This document shows positions 25,534 to 36,751 of a stretch of DNA of 64,000 nt, one piece after another. How positions within the stretch are numbered: the first letter of the stretch is position 1; each line of letters starts with the position of its first letter. Made by a program: the position numbers and the translations under genes. The notes beneath the pieces are model-generated. The model ran no database searches, was not told the DNA's origin, and saw only the letters and a list, made by a program, of their open reading frames with translations. This DNA comes from Rhodamnia argentea (Eukaryota; Streptophyta; Magnoliopsida; Myrtales; Myrtaceae), in contig NC_063157.1 in the NCBI RefSeq assembly GCF_020921035.1, positions 22,089,015-22,153,014 on the forward strand, in the 5' to 3' direction.

Positions 25534-28090
25534 ACTAATAGCCGATGCTGATAGGAAAGGCTGCATGAAACACTCACATGAATCAATTTACAAAATTGAC
25601 GCATCAAGTGACGTGATATTGGAGTATTGGTAATAACCCACTTCTTTAAGGAGCCAATTACGGTATGCTAGATCGTTTTGATACGCTCTTTGACGACTTG
25701 TCGGATTAGGACAAAGGTCCAAACATTATCGGAACCCGACTGACGGTAAAGAAGAAATCGTGTTAATCAATTGATGGTTTGAATTCGGATGACCAGAAAA
25801 GAAGAGAGGAATATTCAACTCGGAGACCCGGAAAGTAAAACGTTGTTTGGTTTGAGGAACGAGGTAGGCACTAGCCACGCCACTTGGACCCGTTCAAGGT
25901 GAACGAGCGAATCCCATTAGCACTAGCACGTGGTGCGGACTCCCCCCTCCGAGATTTCCCCGCCGACTAATGTTTTTGTTTTTTTTTATTTTTGTGGAGG
26001 ATAAACCACACCAAGATAGGGTCGGACCCACCGCCGGGTTGATCCACGGTTTTTTGATTCGTGGGATTAGACAGGAGGAGGAGATGGGAAAACAGCTCTC
26101 GCCATTTTCGAGTGGGCCAATTATTCTCGTGCATGGTGAGCGGAACAGATGATTTTGGTTGGTTTGGGCTAGGCTAGGCCAGGCTAGGCTACGACTACGG
26201 TAGGAGTGCGAGTTGACAAGAAAGACACCACGTTGCTATAACCTAATCCAAATCCTGTGAAATATCCGCAAAACATCCTGATAACAAGAGAAAAATACTG
26301 GAACGTTATGTATCAAATCAACCGATCAGCTATTTGTTTAAGTTTTTAGAACGGTTAGTAACGATCCCACGATATTTTTTGCATTATATCAAAACAAGAG
26401 TCTATCAAGCCTCTCTCTCTTTTTTTTTTTTTTTAAATTCATCTTACACACGAAGTGGAGTGTAAGAATGTTTTAAGCTACACTTTCAATCAAGCTTTAG
26501 TGGGATAAATTCGAATCTTGGGAACCATTGGCGTAGCGCAGCCGGAGAAAAGTCTGAACAAGAGAGGGAGACAATTAACGACCACCCAAGTGCTTTTGTA
26601 GTTGATTGTGGGCGTAATCATCATCTTTATCCCAAAGAAACAAAGAAGAGCCAATATAAACAGTTCTAAAAACTTGTCGGGTCCCTTTTCCCTGTTTCCA
26701 TTTTTCTCTTTGGTGCTCTGGGGCTGAACTCTGGAAAGGGAAAGGTGAACAGATTACAGGGGCTCGCCCTCAAAATCCTCCAGCCATCATGCCGCGATTC
26801 CAAACTTGCAGATTTTTCACGCCCCACGAGACGGCCAAGGAATCGCATTCAATTTTCCATGGTAGGCTGGTCGGGAAGCAGGGACGCGATTCCGAGTCCC
26901 ATAATTTGCGCAATCCGACAGCGACAGGAGCAGCAATTGTGGACCTTCAATGCAATTAATCCATAATCGCCACGTTGCTCATTGCATTAGGCACGCCTCA
27001 TATTTCGACTCCCGCGAAGAAACCTAGAAGAAGTACATTACCACATCTTTTTCGTGGATTCCGATTGCAAAATTTCGAGGCACCAATTCTCGCCAATTCA
27101 TGACACGGGTTTTTCGAAATTGGAAATATGCTTATCGTATTAAGTAATTAGAAGAGGTGAGAAGAGATTTCCTTTTCATTTTCGTGTTTCGTGTGGTCTT
27201 ATATGGTATATGAAGGTACAAATAATCGATAACACTCAAAAGATTAGACTCGGATCGAGTTTTTCCCTACAAAATCTACCCAACTTTAATGTCGCAAGAC
27301 CGATCGATTCACAAATTTCGCTCCTTAATATCAGTAATAGACGATCCGCTCCTATCATCCATGATAATCCACGTCTATATGCCATAAAGGCATAAACGAA
27401 CAAAAAGAACCAAACGTAAACTAGGCACATGGAAGGCAAAGAAGGTAGGTAAATTGGCAAATGAATACCTCCAACCTAACAAAATTTGTCTTGAAACGAT
27501 CTGAATTTGTGGGTAAGATGCCATCCTCTCGTTTGTCCTAACAATACTTTCCCAGTACTTTGCCGAAGTCCCAACTACATAAGTCGGCATCTCCCACTAG
27601 GATATCCACTGGCCCCATCAAATTATATAAGTTTTCTGACCAACAAAAAAAAGAAAAAAAAGAAAAAAAAAAGAGAGAGATTACAATGACTCCACGTGGC
27701 ACGGTAACACTGGGCTGTCACGCAGAAAGACACCACAGGGGAGTCGCACCCCATCGACACTACCCCTTTTACTCGAACAAAGACCTAAAAAAAAAGAAAA
27801 AGAAAAAAGAAAAAAGAAAACGAAAGGTCCAACTTCAACGGTTCCATGTTCCAACCCCCTGAAATTTCCCAGCTCTATCCCCTTCCAGATACAGACACTC
27901 TCCTCCTCGTTAGGTTTTGTGGATAGCTGTTTCGATTCAAATTCTTAAAAGAAAAAAAATGGTCGGATTAAAAATAAATAAATTAAAAACGACGACTTTT
28001 TGAGAAATTGGTCGTTCCCGATGCCACCACCAATTTTCCCATTCCACACGCCTTTCTCTCTCTACCACATCATCATCTATCCGCTTTCCC
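25534..28090. other. Intergenic, HSPRO upstream region
   Basis: No gene recognised in 2.5 kb. Visible are a (ggcta)n cluster at 26167-26191, a T run near 26415, and A/G-rich low-complexity stretches at 27643-27685 and 27785-27825. The final 300 bp should contain the HSPRO promoter. Confidence 0.45.
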
Positions 28091-28093
28091 TCT

Positions 28094-28102
28094 CTATATA
28101 TA
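28094..28102 (+). promoter_or_regulatory. TATA box of HSPRO
   Basis: ctatatata in a CT-rich context, about 105 bp before the HSPRO start codon and followed by a CTC-rich leader. Confidence 0.65.
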
Positions 28103-28203
28103 CCCTTCTCTATCTCCTCCTCCTCCTCGAGTTTCAAACAACAAAGCCAAGCCAAAACCCACCAGAAGCCTCTGTTTCTCTTTCATCGTTTCACGCTGCG
28201 AAA

Positions 28204-29631
28204 ATGGTCGATTTAGATTGGACAGCAAAGAGAGCCACGACAAGTACCTCCGACATGTCCAGGAAGTCGCCCAGGCTCTCCAACAAGCTCCACCTGCTGA
28301 TCCCCACGCCGTTCCGCGCCGGCTCCGACGTTCCCGCGGCCTCCGACTCCGCTTCCTCCGCTTACGAGTATTACCTGCGGCTCCCCGAGCTGAGGAGGCT
28401 ATGGGCCCGCAGAGAGTTCCCCGACTGGAAGTCCGAGCCTCTGCTCACGCCGGCCCTGCAGGCGCTCGAGATCACCTTCCGGTTCGTCTCGACCGTCTTG
28501 TCCGACCCCAGGCCGTACGCGAACCGGCCCGAGTGGAAGCGCCGGCTCGAGTCGTTGGCCGCGACCCAGATCGGGCTCATAGCGGCCATCATCGAGAACG
28601 AGGAGGACGAGGCGGAGACACGCGGCGGCGCCCCGATCGCGGACTTGAGTTCGGGTCTCGGCGTACTGGCCCGCGACGGCAGCTCGGCCGAAGTCTGGCG
28701 GCTTCCCGGAGGAGAGGCCGCGGCCACGGTGGTGAGCCGCTCGAGCGAAACCAGCCTGCTGCCCAGGCTGCTGACGTGGCAGACGTCGGAGGACGCGGCG
28801 CAGAAGATCCTGTACACCATCGAGTGCGAGATGAGGCGGTGTCCGTACACGCTAGGCCTGGGAGAGCCGAACCTGACGGGCAAGCCGAGCCTGGAATACG
28901 ACGCCGTTTGCAAGCCGAGCGAGCTTCACTCGCTCAAGAAGAATCCGTACGATCACCAGATCCAGAATCGCGAGAATCAGAACCTCTACACGTCGCACCA
29001 AATCCTAGAGTCGTGGATCCAAACATCGAACGAGCTCTTGAATCGCATCGAGGAACGAATCGAGAGCAAGAGCTTCGAGATGGCTGCGACCCACTGTTAC
29101 TTGCTCGAGAGGACGTGGAAGCTAATGACGGAGATCCAAGACCTTCACCTGTTGATGGATCCGGAGGATTTCCTCCGGCTAAAGAACCAGCTAGACCTCC
29201 GGAGCGAGACGGCCGCGTTCTGCTTCCGTTCGAGAGGGCTCGTCGCGATGTCGAGAAAGTGCAGAGACCTGAAGCACAAGGTGCCGTACATCCTCGGCGT
29301 CGAGGTGGATCCGACGGGAGGGCCGAGAGTGCAGGAGGCGGCGATGAGGTTATTCAGCGGCGAGAAGATGGCCCAGTACGCGAAGGTCCATCTCCTGCAA
29401 GCGTTGCAGGCGATCGAGTCGGCGATGAAGAGGTTCTACTTCGCGTACAGGCAGGTGCTCGTGGTCGCGGTGGGGAGCTTGGAGGCGACGGCGAACCGAG
29501 CGGCGATGAGCCTCGAGAGGGACGACTCGCTGAGTCAGATGTTCCTGGAGCCGACGTACTTCCCGAGTTTGGACGCCGCGAAGACGTTCCTGAGTGACTC
29601 GTTGAGTCGGGAGCGTAATCCGACGTCGTGA
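28204..29631 (+). CDS. HSPRO2: Nematode resistance HSPRO-like protein (Hs1pro-1 family)
   Basis: Intronless, 475 aa. The chosen ATG gives the family start MVDLDW; an open frame extends 68 codons upstream but lies in leader sequence after the TATA box. Conserved blocks are AYEYYLRLPELRRLW, LEITFRFVSTVLSDPRPYAN and EWKRRLESLAATQIGLI in the N-terminal Hs1pro-1 domain. ILYTIECEMRRCPYTLGLGE, KPSLEYDAVCKPSELH, LHLLMDPEDFLRLK, KVPYILGVEVDPTGGPR and FLEPTYFPSLDAAKTFL follow in the C-terminal part. In Arabidopsis, HSPRO1 and HSPRO2 bind the SnRK1 beta-gamma subunit and act in basal defence; the beet Hs1pro-1 was linked to cyst-nematode resistance. The coding region is much richer in GC than its surroundings. 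HSPRO2 versus HSPRO1 is inferred from synteny only. Confidence 0.93.
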   Translation: MVDLDWTAKRATTSTSDMSRKSPRLSNKLHLLIPTPFRAGSDVPAASDSASSAYEYYLRLPELRRLWARREFPDWKSEPLLTPALQALEITFRFVSTVLSDPRPYANRPEWKRRLESLAATQIGLIAAIIENEEDEAETRGGAPIADLSSGLGVLARDGSSAEVWRLPGGEAAATVVSRSSETSLLPRLLTWQTSEDAAQKILYTIECEMRRCPYTLGLGEPNLTGKPSLEYDAVCKPSELHSLKKNPYDHQIQNRENQNLYTSHQILESWIQTSNELLNRIEERIESKSFEMAATHCYLLERTWKLMTEIQDLHLLMDPEDFLRLKNQLDLRSETAAFCFRSRGLVAMSRKCRDLKHKVPYILGVEVDPTGGPRVQEAAMRLFSGEKMAQYAKVHLLQALQAIESAMKRFYFAYRQVLVVAVGSLEATANRAAMSLERDDSLSQMFLEPTYFPSLDAAKTFLSDSLSRERNPTS

Positions 29632-30185
29632 CCGATGAGCGAGGGAAGAAAGGTGGAAGGGTTCGCGAGTTTGACTTGGAACGAGACGGTCAACTCGTTC
29701 AAACACGTTGTTGCGTCGTCAAAATTTGATTGACTTTTTGTTCCCATAAAAAAAAAAACATTGGTAGAATTCTCTTTTTTTTCTTTTTTGGCATTTGAAA
29801 TGGGATAGAGATCGATTATTCATTCGTTGTATAATGTTTTTGATAGTAGATTGATTATCGTGCGACTTTTGTTTGTGACAATTGACGAGGTGAGATGTGT
29901 AAGAGCTCAGGCTCCTGAAACAATATGTTGTAATACAGCCAATGTAATTTACTCAGTTCCAGCCTTGAAATCTACGTAACGATCGGGTGCCCCTCCAGTA
30001 TCCGGTCAAGGTGGTTTCTGTTTACCGGCCCGTAAGTCATCTAAGTTCCTGTGACCGAGTCTTTTTGGCACAAAGAAACTGAGCTAAGAGCTGCTCATCT
30101 GAGCCCGAGGATTCGGATTTTGCTGTGCTTGGTCGAAATGTGAGCGGAACGAAAGTCCTTACATTAGAAATGGAATATGATACAA
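29632..30185. other. HSPRO 3' flank
   Basis: Presumed 3' untranslated region and spacer. No other feature recognised. Confidence 0.45.
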
Positions 30186-30446
30186 ATAGTCTTTGAATTT
30201 TGGCCCATTTAATGCGCAGTGTCGTCCCCGAACCTTTAATTTGTTCAATGTGATATTTGAACTTTTGATACATGATCAATTTAGTTTTCGGGCTGTTGTC
30301 TCCAAACTTGAATCAATGAAAGGATAATACTAAATTTTTCATATAGTATAGAGACTAGATTTAACATTTACAAAAAGTTCGGGGATTGCGTTGAACAAAT
30401 TAAAAATTCGGGTATGGCATTACATATTTGCCTAAAGTTCATGATC
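30186..30446. mobile_element. Foldback MITE, 'CCGAACTTTAAATTTG' family
   Basis: About 260 bp with long imperfect inverted arms of roughly 90 bp. The left arm runs tttgaattttggccc to cctttaatttgttcaatgtg; the right arm, read in reverse, runs gatcatgaactttaggc to tttttaatttgttcaacgc. The right tip overlaps the last four codons and stop of the DUF4408-like gene. Confidence 0.65.
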
Positions 30447-30959
30447 ACATTGGTTCTTGTCAACAGAAGCCGCCGCTGCCACCATTGGCTTGACCACTTC
30501 TTCTTCTTCTTCTTGATTTTGAGTAAAGGCGACATTTTTCCATTCTTGATCTTGAAGACGAGACTCTTTGGCGGCTTCTCCTTGCGCAACAGTGACCTCA
30601 AAGACTGCTGCTTCATCTTCTCCACTTTTGAAACCAAAGTTCAGATTCAGAGGAGAGCCTTTTTTCACAGGTTTGATGATCTGGCTCGGGTGGTGGAAGG
30701 TGGAAGAAGCGAAAATGGCGGCGATAATGAAATTGAGGAGGATGTACATGTAAGGTGGGGACAGGAAGGCCTTGATGGAGCTCCAGAAGCTGGGGACAGT
30801 GGAGATGAGGAAGGTCGATGTGTATGGGATCACTGCAATCTTGAACAGGATTAGGCAGGACCCAATCCCTACACAGATTAGTGCTATCTTGATAGCCCAG
30901 ATCGTGGTCTCAAATATCGTAGCCCTTTCCTGCGATCATTTCCTATGTGGATCAACCAT
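30432..30959 (-). pseudogene. DUF4408-like small membrane protein gene with in-frame TGA
   Basis: From ATG at 30957-30959 the frame reads MVDPHRK, then TGA (30936-30938), and then stays open for 167 codons to TAG (30432-30434). The open part has two hydrophobic helices (TTIWAIKIALICVGIGSCL and PYMYILLNFIIAAIFASS). The second, preceded by FWSSIKAFLSPP, matches the plant DUF4408 module as I remember it. A polar tail follows with a Glu run from a TTC repeat. Either the gene is broken by one nonsense change, or the true start lies in an upstream exon joined at the AG before 30932 (gatcgcag). That acceptor has a poor pyrimidine tract, so I favour a disrupted gene. The function of DUF4408 proteins is unknown. 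The C-terminus overlaps a MITE tip. Confidence 0.65.
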
Positions 30960-32201
30960 TCTTTTAGTCTTAATAACAATAGATGTCGATGCTATTGAAA
31001 CAGTGGTTTTCTCGAAAAATTCAAAACCAAAGTGAAGCAAAGGGTATTGGGAATCTTCAAGATTCTTGATGTAAGAAAAAGATAAGAGGGAGGGAGGTTC
31101 AAGAGATTCCGATGAAAAAGCATTTGGAAATCTGCTCGCCACCACCGTCTGGTTTTAGCAACGAGAAAGCATTTAAATGCCCTAAGACAGCTTTAAAAGC
31201 CGCCATTTTCCCCGGAAAATTCATCAACTCCAAACACTACGGGTCGACTTACCAAACAAGGGTAGGAAGACAAAAGAGAATTCCTCACAGACCAAACACA
31301 GACAGAGTGTCTTTAACTGATGAAACGGACATATTCCAGCCAATCCAGATAGAGAGAGAGAAAGAGAGGTCGTAAACCTTAACGACAACCTCTGCCGTGT
31401 CTGCACTGCAAGCAAGTTCAAAATTCTTGGGCAGGGAGGGACAAAGGACAAGAATCCTCCAAAAACAATATAAGGAGGAGATTCCTCGCAAAGGCAAAGG
31501 AAAACAAAAAGAAGCGAATGGAGATTCAGGAGAAGAAAGAAGATGAACTAATGCAACATGCAGAGGCAAAGCAAGAACATATCAGCAGCAACTTTATACG
31601 CCCTATGTTCTTGTCCTCTCCAAAATCAACCAGTCCTGCAGAACCCGTACGACACCAAACACCTCAAGACACACACTGAGATGAGGCGGTGTCCGTACAC
31701 ATTGAAAAATTTTAAAAAAATTAGAAACAAACATTGCATACTAAGTCAAAGTTCAAGGTTCATTTATCTAAATTATCTCCCTCGCCAAAAATGTTTTCTC
31801 ACATGTTTAGTGCCAAGAGATAAAGCCTTATTTTTTCCTTGGAAATTGTCATGCGAGGCACACGCACCTTCTCCAAGGACAATGAATTCGCACGAGGGGT
31901 CGGCTAATTTTCGACTCATCGAGTTGGAATGAGCGATCACCGTACTGGAAAATTATGTGTTGCATGGCTTAACCATGCTTCTACTCTATAGCGATTTAGA
32001 AAGACATAAAGCGAACATGAGGAGCTAATCTTTGCATGAATAACAAGAAAAGCGTAACTATCGAGTCTATCATGGACTAAATTAGGATGCACCATGCGGA
32101 AGCTACTTCGCCTGTGTAATCTGGGCTGGTCTTAAACTCTCAATGGCGGACCTAAGGCCGGGCTAGCTCTCATAGTAGAGATGATCATCAATGATGAGTA
32201 G
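30960..32201. other. Intergenic, upstream of the DUF4408-like gene
   Basis: Probable leader and promoter of the minus-strand gene (30960-31300, with CT-rich tracts on that strand), then AT-rich DNA without genes. It contains a 23-bp exact copy of an HSPRO coding segment (31678-31700). Confidence 0.4.
31678..31700 (+). repeat. 23-bp exact duplicate of an HSPRO coding segment
   Basis: Identical to 28828-28850 (codons for EMRRCPYT, residues 209-216), same orientation, with differing bases on both sides. The surrounding sequence is not HSPRO-like. Confidence 0.85.
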
Positions 32202-32617
32202 ACCTATCAAAATGGGTTGTAAACTCATTACTTAACTTATATACGATGTATTGAGTTGTTATATAGGTTAATTATATTTAATAAATGAGTCACAAATGGG
32301 TTTAAATATAATATAAGTGTTAAACGTGTTGTAAATGAGTTTACAAATTATTTAGACCCAACCCACCTCTATGACCCTCTATCCAATATGCATTATCTTT
32401 GGTCCTCACTCAATCTCGCACGCATTCACTCCCATACTCTAACCTCAATTTAGGTACGAGCTTTCCTAAATTTAATTAAAAATGAAATTAATTTAGAGAT
32501 ATGAGTTTGGTCGAGTATGCGTCGTTAGATTTGCGTTCCAATAAATGGGTCTATTTGGGTCGGACCATTTATAACCCAACTCACAATTCAACTCGACCCA
32601 TCCACATGACAGGTCTG
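32202..32617. mobile_element. TIR repeat, 'agacctgtcaaaatg' family, copy 2
   Basis: Starts agacctatcaaaatgggttg and ends catgacaggtct, giving an inverted 10-bp tip with one mismatch. It shares internal order with 21699-22145 (tandem 'aataaatgagtcacaaatgggttt' region and the cactcactc stretch). Non-coding. Confidence 0.65.
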
Positions 32618-33449
32618 ATCACGGGCAACAAATTTGGGCCGATCTAGGAAGGATCTTCGGCCCCGCCTGCTGATCACCACTTCTTCGAAGGCATTTTCCG
32701 AATAGGCTTGCCTAAGCAAGTTAGAAGTTCTGCACCTACTTTGGTGGACTGGCACTGAACAAAATATGGGCTTGAAGTTACGGCCCGTTTCTTCAACGTC
32801 TCTCCAAAAGCACCCACGTTTTTCTATTCGCTCGTCCGCGGAATCGCCAACCCAAATGCTTATACAACATTCGTGAGCCATCGCTCTACATGTGGCCATC
32901 TTTTGATGCCTCGGCTTCGATTTTGCAATTTCGACTTTCCATATTGGGTCGGGTCTTATTTTTGTAGTTGGCCCACACGAACTAGGGATTACGAACTATT
33001 ACATTTTGGGCATTTCGTTCTCTTTAAATACGGAGAAATGATGCAAATGATCTCCGAACTTTGGCTCAATGCGCAATGTAAGCCATAGAATATTAATTTG
33101 TTCGATGTGATCCCTGAACTACAGGTACATGCTTTGTATAGTCATTCCGTCATATGCTCAAACTTCAAATCATACGTCACTTGATGACGTGGATTACTAT
33201 ATGCTGAGTTGAAACTTTTAAAATGATAAGGTAACATATCCATCTTTTTATCCATAAGCAAAAATTAAAACCATGGCGTTAACATGTCCATCGGAATTTA
33301 ATGGCGTGAATCATCGTATAGGGATTTGAGATTGAATATCTTACAAGGAGAAGATACCTCTACAGCCCAGGCCCATACAGATGGCGTACTCTCCTCAATC
33401 TTTGGTACATCTCCTGTTTCTAAAATCTCCAACTGCTTGTCGTAAGTTT
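32618..33449. other. Intergenic with a half copy of the foldback MITE
   Basis: 33049-33200 matches the left arm of the foldback MITE family (tgatctccgaactttggctc, then aatttgttcgatgtgatccc); the right arm is not found. No gene seen. Confidence 0.45.
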
Positions 33450-34123
33450 GGGATAATTACCTAAAAAGTTTATAAGTCTATGATTTAAATGCAATTAAGT
33501 CATAATCCTTTTCATTTGATCGATTTAGTGAACCTTTTGAGAATCTGCCAACATAGTCTTTACGGCCAATTTTGGTCAAGAGTCGCTATTATGGACGCCG
33601 GCTGTACTATGTGGCAAGGCCGATACCGGTGTGGATAATTTTCGTAAAATTTTAAATAATATTTCTAATTTTTTTCATTTTTTTATTTTTCTGATTGTGG
33701 CTGTCGAGGGCCGGCAATACTCACCGGCATTGGGCGAGGGCATCACGACCTTTACGGCTCCGGGCAAGGCTCTCGGCCCCTCGTTGTGGCCGGTGAGGGC
33801 TCCCGACCCTCGCTTGTGCCCAAGGACCTCAGCCAGCCACCAACGAGGCGGTGGACGGGCAGAGGGAAATAAGGAAAAAAGATAAAAAGAAAAAGGAAAG
33901 GGAAAAAATAAAATAAAATAAGCACAAAAAATTATTAAAAACTTATAAAAATTGTCTACGTTAACGTTGGTAGTGCCACATAGAACGGCCGATATCCGCG
34001 TCAGTATTTTTCAGCTAAAAAAACTAAAATAGGCAAATCGTTAAAATATTTATGATTAAATTGATCAAATTCAAAGGTCTATAATCAAATTGACATGGAC
34101 CTTTTTTTTTAGTAATTCTCCCT
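33450..34123. mobile_element. Mutator-like MITE (common family), copy 4, longest
   Basis: About 674 bp with a GC-rich core (33710-33860) full of cgaggg-type short repeats. The ends ggataattacctaaaaag and (inverse) agaattactaaaaaaaaagg are inverted repeats. It is flanked by cgtaagttt at 33441-33449 and 34124-34132, a perfect 9-bp target duplication. Confidence 0.8.
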
Positions 34124-35103
34124 CGTAAGTTTTGTCGGTAGACTTCAAATTGGGCTAAATTTCACTTCTCTCTCGAATCCGCACGTAGTCCAAGACTCCG
34201 AGCACACTCATCTCGAGTATTGGCTATTGGAACGAGGGAAATTAGGTCTTTTAAAAGTTGAGATCGCAAAAATTAGTAGTATGTGCACGTCAAGAGGGTC
34301 TCTTTCGTGATCATTCATTTTTTCCTACCGTTCCATTTCGGGAAGAATCATCCCGAATGGCATCCCTAGACAATCGACCAAAAGTTGCTTACCCGACAAG
34401 TCAATTTGTGAAAAACAACATAGCGAGAAATTACTCGACAAGTCATCGATCGATATGACAAAGTGAGGGCACCTTCCGAGCGACATTTGCATCTTCAATG
34501 TTACGCTCGAAAATCGACATTTGCTTAACATCGAATACTTGCAATCATTAATATGTACATATACATATAATTTATTTTCCTGAATTTTCGAAACTATAAT
34601 GATATAATTTGGGAAAGCAAAAAATATATATATATTATCTCGAGCTCTCCCAGGGACAGCTTTCATGGCCGCAAGGAATCATAGGGTTTAACCACTACTT
34701 GCGTAAGCAAATTTATATTAATACAGTTTCTCTTTTTTATTAAATACTTAAAAAAAAAATATTGCCGCGGTTCATTTCACCAACCTACTTCCACTATAGT
34801 CTACAGCAAAAAACACAGAACGATTTCCCCTTTTAACTTATAGCTTACGTCCATATTCTCATTCCCTCGCCAAGCATGTGATCCACCCCGTACTTGGAAA
34901 ACTCTCTCTCTCTCTCTCTCTCTCTATTTGAATTTGAATTTGAATTTGAATTTGAATTTGAATTTCATCTGCATTTAATACTTTTCTGTTTGCCAGGCGG
35001 AATTTTCAATCACGGTCACAATTCGTGGGCTACGGAAATGTGGCATGCGTTGGGTGTCAAATGTGGTGTACTTATGAATCATGGGGTTTATTAATTTTCC
35101 GTA
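34124..35103. other. Intergenic; no gene seen
   Basis: AT-rich, holding only a compound microsatellite (listed separately). Confidence 0.4.
34902..34965. repeat. Compound microsatellite (TC)n(TTTGAA)n
   Basis: About 12 TC units followed by six TTTGAA units. Confidence 0.95.
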
Positions 35104-35494
35104 AACATTAGGGCAAAAAACAAACCCAAAAAACCTATCAAACTATGTTCACCATGTCACTTTACCCTAAACTTTATTCTTCGATACTAAAAATCCCAAA
35201 TTTGTACATACGTGACGGTTTTACTCTCTGTCAAAGTTCGATTAATGAGGAATGTTAAAAATCTACTTACAAGGACGCTGGAAAGCAAATGTCGTCGACA
35301 TGGCGCGCACGTGGCTTAAGTGAAATAAAAACGATGTTATTTTGGCTGAAAATTCATCCGACAAAATCTTGACAGATGGTAAATGTATCACATAAGTCAA
35401 GTTTGGGGTTTTTTATGTCACAAAAAAAAGTCTATGGTAAATGTGTTGCAATGGCCATAATTTGAGATTTCTGTGTGGCTTTTTTCCTTAATGT
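35104..35494. mobile_element. Probable MITE with acattagggcaaaaaa termini
   Basis: Left end acattagggcaaaaaacaaa and the inverse of the right end (acattaaggaaaaaagccac) form imperfect inverted repeats around about 390 bp of non-coding DNA. Single copy here. Confidence 0.5.
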
Positions 35495-36625
35495 TGGGGA
35501 GCTATAGCAAATTAAAGTGCAAAGATTTGCTAACATGGGTTACGAACTAATTTGGATCATCCTTATCGCTGCTAATATATAATGAGAATTAGGTGAGCAA
35601 AAAAGTAGTATTATTTGCAAAAGTCTACAGCCAAAGGCAGTCCTTATCTCGAGAAACTGCTACATGTCGTTTTGCTCCCTTCGAACATGTGGACAGTATT
35701 ACTCGTGGCTCTTGACAATCATAGAGCATATTATATAGTTCAAAAGGACACAATGAAAATGAAAAAAGAAAGGGAAAAGATAAGGTGTGGTTGTCAGCCG
35801 TGGCCGCCATCGATTAGTATTTGATTAAGCGTTTCGATTATGATGATCAAGCGCAAATGCGGTGTCCACATACCCATTAATTATTTCCGACCAATTTGTT
35901 TGGCAATTGTTTGTTTTCTTGGTTTTCTAATCCACGGGACAATTATAGCGTTCCTCTCCAGGCCTTTGTTCTCCGCTTTACTACCTCAAATTGAGTTGCA
36001 ACAACAGTTTCGACGTGATTAACAGTTGATTGGAAATAAGTCTACAACATAAGTGTCGTTTGTGACTCGATAATTTTGATTCGATTAAAGCTTCGCTAGG
36101 TATAAAAATTGGTGTGAGTTTGAGATTTAAGCAATATTGATAATCGGGTTTACTTTATTAGCCTGATTAAAAAGTTTATGCGGAGTAATAATTGAATATG
36201 AGATCTCACGCTTCCTCGATTACAATGTCCCTATCGTCCTTACCTTTTCCCCCACCAATTCTTCAAAGGGGTGTCTTTTCCCATCGCAAAGGTCTAATTT
36301 CAATGCTCCTTTTTTTCTATGCGCTCGATTGGAAAAGGTCGGTGACCGGACATGCGTCACGGAAATTGATTTGTTACAACCCTTGTGGACATCTTTTTGC
36401 CAACGGAGTTCGAGTCGTACGACATGTCGCATTCGCGATCATATTCTAAGCCGTATTTAGATTTTAAAACCACGCATCCGAGAAAAAAAAAATCGAATGA
36501 ATTGCTACCCATAACAATGATTGGTCGGTCGTCTTGTATTATGACGCGATTATACAATTCATCTTCTCTAATCTCCCACTCGGGTCCCACCACCTTCTCT
36601 CCAGCTGAACACTCTCCACTACCCT
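35495..36625. other. PIP1 upstream region
   Basis: No gene recognised. The last few hundred bases should be the aquaporin promoter. Confidence 0.45.
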
Positions 36626-36634
36626 CTATATAAC
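36626..36634 (+). promoter_or_regulatory. TATA box of PIP1
   Basis: ctatataac preceded by a CT-rich run, about 120 bp before the aquaporin start codon. Confidence 0.65.
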
Positions 36635-36751
36635 CTAATCGCACCCACTCCTCCAATCACTCATCGGAGCTCGACACCAGACGGCCAGTTAAAGTGAGTC
36701 GCGAACCGGACCGGAGACTTCGAACCGTTAGAGGCCAGCAAGAGAGGAGGC

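Noticed and set aside
28008-29597. 529-codon alternative frame across HSPRO
   Set aside because: It is the +2 frame of a GC-rich gene. Its Arg/Gly-rich product has no domain, while the other frame is clearly HSPRO.
33631-33885. Frame with Pro/Gly-rich product
   Set aside because: It lies in the GC-rich core of a MITE that recurs without an open frame elsewhere.
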